The notes under the pieces were generated by a model. It did no database searches. It saw only the letters and a list, made by a program, of their open reading frames with translations, and was not told where the DNA came from. Below, piece by piece: positions 49,301 to 61,300 of a DNA stretch of 64,000 nt (the stretch's first letter is position 1; each line of letters opens with the position of its first letter). The position numbers were made by a program, and so were the translations under genes. Source of the stretch: Linepithema humile (lineage: Eukaryota > Arthropoda > Insecta > Hymenoptera > Formicidae); the NCBI RefSeq assembly GCF_040581485.1, contig NC_090135.1:11401001-11465000 (forward strand), given 5' to 3'.

Positions 49301-52300
49301 CAACAATGAGAATTAAATATTATTATATTATTTATTATGTCAAAATATATGTGCAGTTATGTCAATTTTTTTGTATTACATATTAAAATAAATTAGTTTT
49401 TACATGTATCATTGCAAAGCTTAGTAAAATACATAGAAAAGACTTGCATTTATAAATGTAGAAGTATATAATCTAAATATAAATTTAATTTGTGTCCTAC
49501 ATTTTTAGCAAAAATGAATCTCGATAACTGTTGATCAAGATTTGTAGTTATTTAATTATTCATGAAACAGACGAAAGTTTTTCGGAATATATTCTGAATA
49601 TTCTTGAATATGAATTATATAGTTTTGTTTCAATGAATGCGGAGAAAACTTTCTCGTTCTTGATTCCATAATTCATTATGGAGCTGCAATGAGAAAATAG
49701 AATGCTTGAGATTCTTTGCTTGCACTTCTGTATGTGGGTCTCATAATTATGAGATATTTATGTATCAATGGACACGGTTTATTTGATTAAATTTATCTCG
49801 AAGGAATTTAAACGATAAGATTTCTAAACATATAGATGATAATATCGTGCAACATTTTATTTGCGATAGATAAATCGCACGGTGAATTTTACCAAACGGG
49901 ATATGCCGAGAAAAAGTCAGAAATTGCCCATCACGAAGCTTTCTTACACAGTTTAATGAGAAAAGTAAGGAATAGAATTGTGACCTGATAGCTTTTGACT
50001 TTTTCGTCAAGTTTCTTCAAGGTCTCCTGTATGGTATTCAGCGTTTTATCGTTCGTCTTCTCTTCTATCTGCATCTCGTTATCATTGCACGTTGTCGTCG
50101 CGTCGGTCTGCGTTCTAAGCTCCTCGAATCTCTTTAAAATTTCCCGGACGCTCAGTTTGCTTCCGTCCGCGTTCTCTTCGGTGATGGTCTCCATCTTCGC
50201 TATTTTGCGTTCACCGTTAGCTCGCGCAATGATCTGCTCACCGTCGCAAAGTTCCTGAATCGTGTTGTTCGTCTTTGGTTCTTCGTCCTTCAGCTTCTGC
50301 TGCTGAACCGGCTTCTTCTCCCAAGCGTTCTTCAAGGCTGTTGCATTCTTCAAGTTTCTCAACTCGCAGCCTTCCTCGATCCTGAGCTGCTCGATCGTCG
50401 GCAGCTGACGGGCGTTCGTTCGCACGATCGAATGCAGGAAGGACTTCTGGTCCAATTTGCACACATTTATCCTAGGAATGTTTTCATATTCGAATTTCTG
50501 ACCGAAGGACTCCTTCTTCAAAGGCTCCGGGCCTTGTTTAATGTTTTTATTTACATCCAAGTGATCGGAGTCCAATTTCTTCTTTTCCTTGCAGCTGTCT
50601 TTTGCGAAAAACTTGATAAAGCTATTTTTCTTCGTCTTGGGCGCCTTATCTAGATGAGAAGCCTGCTCCAAGAATGCTCCGGAATCATCGGTGTGTCCGT
50701 ACTCATCGCTGCTCAATTCAGACTCGGAAGACTTCATGAGAAGACTGTCGGGAGAATTCGTCTTGCGATCCTCGTCGGAGAAGTTCCTCGTTTCTTGCTT
50801 GCCTGCGAAGCTGCTCTTTTTCCGACAAGCGAACTTTGAGTCTGGGTTTTCATAATTCCTCCAATAGCCATCTTCGAGACGATTCAAGGGGCTTTCGGGC
50901 GTCGGTTTGCGCTCCCTCGGATCTCTCCGAGGGTCCGAGATGTTTTTCACAACAAGATCTCCGGGATCGTATTTGCGTGCGAATTCGGAACGACGTACGA
51001 TTCGTTGCACATTGCTAAAGCTCTTTGGTTCAAATCTGTGCAGCAGCTCGCTCTCCGAGGACTCGGAGTAATCGGTGAATTGGTTCAGAATGTCGGCGCG
51101 ATGCTTCTGCCGACGTCGCAGCGTCATCGGCAGCTCGGCCCAGTTGCTGATGAGCCGCCTGGAGAACACTCCCTCCGTATCGGACACTTCTCTCTCCATG
51201 GCGATGAAATTAGACGGCGGAGTCTTAATGGAAGGCATGTGTCGATGCCTGTACAATGCAATTGCACGCGCAGCTTGTGCTCGTACAGCGCTCTCAATCG
51301 GTGAAATGTGTACGCGGACTTTTTCTAATTCGAAACAATCGTAATTTCACTCGGATCTTCCGAAGAATGTAGATCACGGATGAAGGACCGTCTGCGGTAC
51401 ATCGTGAGAAACGCCCGGAAGAAGACTCTCGTGGGACCGGCCGAACAATGCGCACTTTTAATTATAATTGCCTCGCACCAACAAACTCTCCCTTGCCACG
51501 GCCAGCGGGAAAGCTTTCATGCTTTCTTGGAATCATTTGTCACGCGGTTCGATGCAAGCGTGGCTATTCGCTTTTCACGCAAACGCATCGCCAATTTTCA
51601 CTCGTGTGTGTAAATATTCGTCAAGTTGCGAGTTATTTGGAAAAAATTGCGATAATTGTATGTAATGAACATTCACCGACGAGCGATCGTCATTTGATCG
51701 TCGAAATAAACCAAGACGGAAAAGACAGCAGGCGGTCGATCATGATCTCGCTTACGTAAGTGCGGACCCTTTCGACCTTACTCGCGCGAGATCGTTAGCG
51801 ATCGTGCGATCGCCGTCGCGTTCCGTTCGTCATTACACACCGTCGTTTTTACACGCCGCTGTTTTTATACGGAGTGTGAAAGGCGCATCTCGTCGTCTGC
51901 GAAGAGAGAGAGAATAATGATTGCTGATTAACTATACATACGAAGCGGAGAGCGTGCACATTAATGATCATCCGTCATTATCATTATATTAACCTTGCTA
52001 AGCGCACTGCGGCTGGCTCTGTGCGACGCCAAGTCGAGAGTCTCTCAACGATGTTGTATTTTTCTGAGTACTTGCGAACAGCAAAGTCATCAAGTTGTTT
52101 TCCACTAATAGCAGTTGCAATAACAATCCACTTTTCTAATGTGCTTCCGAGGTTCCTGTTTGAGAATAAATAAATTTTTCATCTTTAGCAGTCATTCGAA
52201 AGCTTTTTATTCTCCTTGGAATTTCAGACAAATTTATCAATTTTCTTCAACTTGTGTGAAGAACAAATGAGATATGTTCTTTTTCACATCTTCTCCGGAA

Positions 52301-55300
52301 AGGTTCCGCCGCTTTTTCTTACAATCATCAGCTTCGATGTCAAGATGCCGAAGAATTCCGCAAGTTCGTAACTTCATTTAGAAGCATTTGTCAATTTTTT
52401 TACAAAGTTGCGCGAAACAGGAAGGTACGTTCACATTACTCATTTAATTATGTGCTGGGTTTCTCCTCCAAAAAATATATATTTAATCCTGAAAAGACAC
52501 TAGTAGTAGCGAGATCGTATTTGTTTTGTTTTTTTTCACGAGCAAACTTAAATTATTATTTAAAATCCTCTCGTGGAATCCGCTCCGCATGAGTTTATCG
52601 CGAGCGGGTACGCCGCACGGCACGACGGCAGTCGATGAACTGAAGAACCACGTCCGCAAGGCTTCCGATAGGTACCAACCGTTCTCTGCCGGCTGTACTC
52701 TGTTCGCCCCTTCGGAAGACGGATATCTGGGTCGGGGCCCCACCACATCGGCGTCTTTGCGGTATGCGTAGCGCACGCTAGCATGGAAAATCATGCTGTT
52801 CTTGCCGGAGAGGTGCTCTTTACATCGCTCGATCTTGCTCGATCGGAACGTATGTTCTCGATCGTCGACTTTCGACACGTGTATTGAGAAGCGCTGCTAT
52901 AGAAACAAGACGTTTTCTTTGCTCAGGATATTCAAAGTCGCAAACAGAATTGTTAAATGGTTAAAGTAATTACGGCTGAAAATACGGCAATTTTGTCGTT
53001 CTTCATCAGTAAAGAGAAATAAAAAGAAATATTGATAAAGTGAAAACTGTTGCAAATGTATGCAAGTCGTCCCAGATTCATTCAGCACCTGCTTTCATCC
53101 GCTTCTTTCGAGGACTTATTAATATTAAGAGTTTTTGGGACTCTGACGGTACATGCTAAATTCATATAAGTTTAAATAAAAAGTTTTTTAATTTAATTTA
53201 TTCTAAGTCTGCTAAGAATCTTCACAGAAGGAGATCCTTTGAGTGGCATCTATATTATTCCACGCACTGCAATACGCGCTACGTGGCACAGCAGTGAAAT
53301 AGAAATCGGAACCGGAAGAGGGAGAAAAGAGTCGGAAGCGATAGCTCATTACGCGAGATTATTGTGATTTGCGGCTCAATAGAAGCTGTCTGTAAAATCC
53401 TTAGTCCCACGCCTCCCTTGTACGCTGCGGTTTCAGTTTTCTCGTCTATTAAAACCGGAATTTTCGAAGTCTCGTGAAAATTACTTTCAGAGTTCACACG
53501 GTTGTATAGGCGATGCACCTGCCGCAAACGGAAATCATCGATTATCCGTGCAGCCCTTAAAACTCGGTTGCTTTTACATTAATTCGTTGCATATGTATAT
53601 TCAACTTTTCAATCTTCCAAACATTTCTTTCTTATTATTACTTGATAATTACATATAATTATATAAACATTTATTTTTTATACTTGTATACACGAAATTA
53701 AGTTTCAGAAAGCATTTATTCGTAATTTATGTTAACATTTGCTAAAATTTGTTTTTAAAAATTTCGATCACGTAAATAGGAAAAGAATTTTAAAACTTAA
53801 AGTATGCATATTATGTCATTTTTAAATTAAAAAATGTTTATTTTTTTATGTTATTATCTAGATAATTTTTCCTCTTTTCACGAGTCTATGAACTTGTGAG
53901 GTTTGTACTTTATGGGATTAAGAATTTTATTTTTCGAAAATTTCCATTCATTATATTGAGAAACTCGAGCCGATTTCCGTTTCTGGAGAAACGTCACTTT
54001 CTCACTCACATGTTCCTTCCGTGGTCTCCTTCTACAGAGCGACATTTTCTGTACCGGTTCAAAGAACAAAATATTTTCCGCGATTTGTATGGCTCGCGAA
54101 ATTATTTTCCAACATTAGAGAGACCGGTCAAGCGATAGCAAATGCGGAAAAACTTTCTGATCTAACATTTTCTATTTCTATGCTCATTCGTTCCGCAATT
54201 CCAGCTACCGAGATGTCACGTGGGAATGTACGGAATGTACTAGTGAAATTGAAATTCTTGTTGTCGTTCACTTTGCGCGCTTGCAACACACGATGTTATT
54301 ATCTTAATGATAGGCGTGCTTTGACTTCATCGTATTCGAAGAGTCGACTTGGAAAAGATGAGATAATACTGAATTTTAAATCGTTACGTTTTATAGCAGT
54401 TTTGCATGAGTATTCTTAACTTAATAATTCTTTAATATATATATTTTGATATTTCCTGAAAAAAATAAGAGAATATTTTGAAATTCGAATCGGATATTTA
54501 ATTAAATGCTATCTTCTCGCAGAATTATGTAAATATTATTCTTATACACACACACATAATATCTATGTATATTAAATTTCTTTTATATCAAAAAATCATC
54601 CTAATTTGAAAACATCATTTTCCTATCCAAAGATAACATGTCAATAAAATCAATATTATAGAACTATCAATTCAGAATAAAAACGCTTACCCCGCAGAAC
54701 AACACGTACAAAGCCAAGAAAATATATTGCAAAATCGCTATTTTACAGCTGCAATTAAGAGTTTCTTGACACAATTTCGCAATTATACTTTTTATTAAGA
54801 TGCAATTTCTATAGAATATACTATTTTTTATATTCTATGTATTTCAGATCGTTCTGTAAAAACAAAGCGATTCTAAAATTCTCTTTAAAAATTTTAAAAG
54901 GAGAATTTTGTGCGGATAAAAAATTTATAAAGATTTTTTCGGACTTTCTGTACATTTCTGAAGGACTCTAACGATAGAAAGAAGGGCGTAAAAAAAGGAA
55001 ATTTTGGCCAACGTGGCAGAAACGGATAATGAGCATCGTCTCGCATTAGCAATTCAAGCCACTTCCGGTGTCCGTGTTAGCGTGAGGGGCAAGCTACTGC
55101 TTCTGGTAAAGTTACTTGAACTCGGAATCAAAGGAAATCTCAATACACCTGTTCCTTTTATATCCAACTATCTTTTCTACAAGCGACAAATTGCAAAAAT
55201 ATCGAATGACTACAATTAATTACCGATTAAAGAATTATTAAACAATTCAACTTATTTTATTATAAATAAAAATATTATTTTTCCAACATAAGCACTGAAC

Positions 55301-58300
55301 TACTAAATACGAAATAAAATCCCAATTTTCATAATTTTAATTTTACACAAAAATGTACTAATCTACTAATTAAAATTAATAATATGAAATACTAATAGTA
55401 ATTAAATACTTGAATATGTTTTGTGTAAAATATTAAATTATTATGAAATTATTATTTTTTCAATATAAAAACTTTTCTTAGAAAATGCAAGTGGCGAAGA
55501 AATTGATAGCATTATATGAGTAATTAAACTGGTCTTTTATGACTGCCATTTGGCCTCCTCGCATCGCCGCGTGATACCACTTTGTGACGTAACGTTTTGA
55601 ATATAACGTTATGAATATTGAATCGCTTATTTTTAGCGCGACACGGCGCGTTGCATTCCTCCGTTCCAATCAGTTGACATCATTTCGACGACTATAGATA
55701 CCGTGAAAGAACATTTGTCCGTCTTTCAACATCGCGAGAAGCATTGCACGCAGTCGCGAACTCACGTGGCTCGCTTCTTTTACCGTTATATAATCCGCAA
55801 TGGAATTTGAAATTGCGCGTCTTATTAACTACCGTTCATACATCAATTGTTTTGATTAAGTAAAAAAATCGAGTGCAACGTAGCGTGAACAAGTATAACT
55901 TTTATTGTCAACGGCGACGTGAAAGTGAAATAGCTTCGAAGGTTCAGAAGAGTAAAAGGATACCGACAAAAGGAATCATGATTGTTGAATTATCACCACC
56001 GGACAATACGGTATATCATACAATCTTGATTATTGAAATACAAATGGTGCGTTATTAATACTTTCTACTTCGGGATTAAGCACTTTCGAATTGGCCACAT
56101 CACGCCTAATTAATTTTCTTCGCGACTGTTAATTGAAAAATTCCATGCTACATGTGTATTATCTCGATTAATACGAGTATAATCTGCTACATATTTTTTT
56201 TTTAATTTTATATTTAATCCTTCGTGTCTATTAATCACTTAGAGCGACGTATGTGCCGTAGCTAATAAATAATATTAAATTAATATGCGTTGAAAATTTA
56301 ATTTAACATTGTTATATTCTGAATTGTGCTTTAATCTGGCATCATTCGTCCTACATTCGGTTCTCTTTTTTCCTGAAAAGTTTAAAATCCGAAAAAAACC
56401 GAAGAATTACAGATTTAAAGACGATCTTTAATTATTCGCTAATATGTGTACATCAGCAAAATTTTTTTTCATTTAGCCATCGATACACCTGTTCGGTAGA
56501 ACGTTCGTCACGCTAAACGATCCGCTCTTCTCGCGAATCGCGTGTGGCGACGATGCATGCAGGTGTATCTGATGAACATGCATAGCGCGTGTTATGAGAA
56601 ATCCGATCTCTCCGTTTGCACAAGACACAAAGAGCAAAGACGAGTTCCGTCTTCTTCTATCTCGCTCTCTTTCTCCCTCTTGCTCGCGCAAAAAATCATC
56701 CGGCATTTCGCAGCCATAATCATACGTTGAGATGTATCAAGGAGTATCAAGGTTCTTAGAGTCAAAGAAGATACACTTGCCTTGAAATCTGCATACACCA
56801 ATATAGCGGCGAAAAGAATTAAAATGTATAATGAATTTTTTTTGTAAATTTCTAAGAGCCACGATAATAAAACTGAGTATCGGCGAGAAGAGCGTTCGAA
56901 GAAGAGTTTTCAATGACGACATTCTAGGTAGGAAGTCGATATCGCGCAACCGCAGTCGAAGATGAAGAAGCATAAAAGAATAGAAGTATTGAGCGCGGTG
57001 TCCGGTAATGGATCGCTGATTCCGACGTTCTCCAGCGGCGAAGAAGAAGAGAGAGAGGAAAAAAAAAAGCGGCGAAGGAGGAGGCATTGGCCAGCATATA
57101 TGACCACTCACTGGAAATGCAATTTACACTAGGCGTTGCCCGCGGTTGCCTCGTTACAGGTTGCGAGGCACGGCGTGCCGTTATAATTTCCGCGTCGACC
57201 ATCGCTAATTGGTTGTGGACGAGCGCATGCAGTATTCGACCGCGTATGCAGAAAGGACAAGGCTGCACTTACCAGTCTGATGTACTTGCCGATCATCTCC
57301 GCCAATTGGGGGGCGCGATTCGTATGGAAAGGTAATCTCACCCCCGACGCGATCTGCAGCACGCACACGCCCGCCCTGGCAGAATTCACGGAGACGATGT
57401 CCTCCAGCGGCAGAGTTTCCAGGATTATCAGATCGCCGTTAGGAATGCGCTTGATCAATCGAAGCCCGTGATGCGACACCGCCACGTGTTGTGTTTCCGG
57501 ATGCTGTGGGCCAATCTGTAAATATTAAGATCATTGAGATTCGAATGGTAAAAGCAGTGGTCGGACTGCTGCGCGTTAATAAGCATTGAGCAATCCTCAG
57601 GCTGCCGCAGGTGATGACTCTGATATGATCTTTGGATTATCACACTTCAATCAATTTTTATTCAAGTTTTTCATTGCGATTATCAGAAAGCACGCATACG
57701 GGCATACGCGTATACACGTGCAATAGAATTTCTAATTACTATGCTATCATTTAATTTATTTTATTTCAAAAAGCAAGTCATTCTCTTTATTAAGTTTCAT
57801 TTGCGATTACATATTAAACATATAACAAATTATCACTCGAAATTATGATAGAATTCTGTTTACGTAATGAATTGACGAACAAAACCAGTTAACAGCGTCA
57901 AGATTAAGTCAAAGTGATGACTCAACGTCTATAGAGAGTTGCGAAGAAGATGAATACAAAAGAAACCAATTATTAAAATGCTATTAATCTAAATGTGTGT
58001 TGAGGTTAGCTTAAATTTTAAAATACATTATCAAATTCCTCGCACTTTTTCTCATGTGATAATTTTTTTTGCTTGTCATCATTAAAAACAAAAGTAAACT
58101 TACCGATACCGGGAATATCCTAGCGAAGTATAACGGCCACTGCTTTGCCATGTCCACGATATTCTTTTTGATCGTGATCTTGTGCTGCGTACTCTGGAGA
58201 TTATCCAGTGTGACGCCGTAGTTATCCAGCATTTTCAGCATGTTCTGTCGATCCTCCTTCGCGATTCTTATGCTGGACGTCGCCAGCACGTCGTATGCAA

Positions 58301-61300
58301 CTTGGCAAAACACCAAATGCAAGGCTAGAGGGCTGTTTAGCGTCTCGTTGGGTGCGAAGATCTCTTTCTTGATTCTCAAGGTCCACGTGACTCTGTTATA
58401 CGTAAAGTGCGCGTTGGAGGTTTGTGGGTAAAGCTTGGTGTTCACCACCTCCTGGACTTTCTCAATCTCCGGCTTGTCCGCCGGCGGTAACACCGGCTTG
58501 AGAAACTCCGGCCATTCCTCTATTTCAATCCTCTCCATTTTGTCGGTGCGATGAGTCGAAGCTACGCTCGAACGTCTGTCGTCCAGCTTGTTGAAGCTCT
58601 GACGTGCGACAGTGAAGGACTCCCTCGTGTTCGGAATGACGCCGAAGTCTCGCGGCGATGGCATCCCGAAACTGTCCCGCGATTTCGGCGACACGTCCCG
58701 AGTCATGCTGAACGGATCGCGCTTACCGTTTGACCCGTCGAACGCATATTTCGAGTCGAACAGTTCGGAGTTCAGGTCTCGCCGCGAGTCGAAGTCGGAA
58801 CTGCGATCGCGCGCCGAACTCGCTAAGTCGGTGCTGTCTTTACCGTAGAAATCCTTAGACTTGACATCCTGCGCGCGAATCTTGTCGAAGTCATTGCGGT
58901 AGTCGTGATTATCGCGCAAGTGCTGCTGCGAGGCAAAGATGTCTCGGCTTTGACTGAACATTTGATTTTTCGAAAAATGATCGAAGGTCTCGGAATCCGG
59001 GGACGTGCGGAAGGAGTCACGGGTTTTCGGCTCGATCGGCGCTGGCGGCGATCGCGGCTGAGGTACGCCGGACTGACTGCAAACGGATTAGCCATTGTTT
59101 AATAGGAACGGCATTAAATGAGACATAATCTTGATGTCTTGTTTAATTTTCTGAAATTTGTTACGAATTTAACTCTTCGCAGTTTGCGATAAATGTTACA
59201 TTTCCAATAACTCGATAATAAAATAAACAATTTCGAATTCTGAAAAATAAAAAAAATAGATTTTCAATAACAACGGCACAGCTCGACTTTTGAATTATAA
59301 AAATTGAAGTGAATTTAAACAAAAAAATTCTTTCATAAAGTTTTACGAGATTTCCAATAAGATTTGATCTGGATGACATCTTTACCTATTGCTGTACACA
59401 CTGCCGCCTCTTGGACTCGGTGGTTGCGGTGGCGTGATGGGCGGCGGCGGCGGTACAGGTCGTTCCATTCTCTCAATCTGCGTCCTCACTACGTGAGCTT
59501 GCGTCATCATGTCAGTTGTGCCTTTAGAAGTGACGCTTTGGGTGTCATCAGCGGTGGAAGCATAATCGTCCCATCTGCCGCCTTAAAATTTGATTTTTTT
59601 TTTTTTTTTATATATATCTTCATAACACAATTAATTAAGCACGGAAAAGTCTAATTACCTAATTGTTGTTCTAACAGGAGTTTCCTGTTGTCCTCTAATC
59701 TTTTGATTTTTCCGTCTTCTCGCGGAAGAGCGGGTTTCTCAGTTGTCTTCGTGGATCTCACGCTATGATTCGCTGTCACTTTTTCCAATCTCTGCCTCAT
59801 TTCTGAGCTGAGTTTCAGCTTGCCTATGCTTCCCGGCGACGGTCTTTGCGCGCCTACTTCCAGAGGTGATCTGCGAAACAATTTGGAAATTTGCATTATT
59901 GCATTCTCTCAGGCTTCACAGCACGAAAAGAAATTTAAGATTAATTACTTCGACTTTTTCTTTTTCTTTTCTCCTTCTTCCTTGTAACCTTCGTGTTTCG
60001 TCGCAGTCGGATGCGCGGATTCGTTGCTGACAATATTTTCGATCTCGAATTCTTCCCATTCGACGCCGCCTTCCGTCGTAGGCTCGCCTTCGCCATGATC
60101 GTACTCCTGATAATGCGGCGTTATCTTGCGTTGTTGCTGTTGTTGGCGCATCTTGAATTCTATGAAACTGTCTTGTCCTTGATTCTCGTTCGAGTCGCTG
60201 GGCGGTGGCCACCTAAACAGCATCAGATAGTTATTGTAAAATTAAAGTCAAATTTGTACAAAAAATTAAATCAACCTAAAAGTCTAATAAATGCAATATG
60301 TTTTAGCGAGCGAGATTTAGAAACTTATTATTTTATTATTTTATAATTCGTCAGATAATAGTTCTTTTCTTCGATTATTAATAACAATTATTAATTTTAA
60401 ATTCACCTCCATTTCCCGATGCGTACTGTCTTCGCTCTTCCGTATGGATCGAGGAACGGTCTGGACTCGGAAGGATCATGAGATTCCAAAGGTGGAGGCA
60501 TCGGTGGGGGTGGCGGCACGCCCTTGTTATTGCTGGAATTTGAAGGATTGCTGTCTACGCTGCTCTTTCTGTTCTTCAGCTCACTGAGCACGTTGGTAAA
60601 ATTGCTCTGTATATTATTCTTGTTCAGGTTGGTTCTCTTTACTTCTGCCTGTGCCTTTCTATCGGTCACTTTTCGATCCACGCTGATTTTTCGCGCATAA
60701 TCGGCGCTTGTTTTTCGGGCGACTTCAGAATTCTTTCTAGGCGGGCTCTGAGACCTATGAATTTGAGCCTTCACCGTCATTGTTTCCTGCCGTTGATTAA
60801 TTGGCGTGGATTGCGCAGACGGTCCCCGTTTTTCCGTTGACCACAGTTCAAGATCGTCGGGTTCTCTAAATGAGACCTAATTGAAGAAAGGTTAGATAGA
60901 TTTTCGATCGGCTTCGAAAAATTATTTCTAGCGATGAGACTCGTGGATTGATTCGAGATTAGAAAATTTTCTGCGCTGTGATGAGATCCGGCGATTAAGA
61001 ATATTATTTGATCTGGTTGCTCCTAATTCCGAAAATCTCCCTCTCGCTATTCCGCTACGTGATATGTACATGATAATTCTGCAATCATTCGGGAAGTCGC
61101 GGTATAGAGCGTAGGTTAGTGAAAATCAGTAGATACCTTGGAGTAGCGTCCGATAGAATCATTCAGCCCCGTATGGGCACTGATTGGGGGAGCTGGGGGG
61201 ACAAGATTCATGCTTGAGGGGCCAGCGGGTAACACCGTGCTCTGGAAACACACACCCATGCCGTGACGCGGCTCAAAGACCCAGAATCGTCCAAAACGAC

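Noticed and set aside
54021..54419. 132-codon plus-strand open frame in a myosin intron
   Set aside because: Composition and lack of splice or domain support suggest chance.
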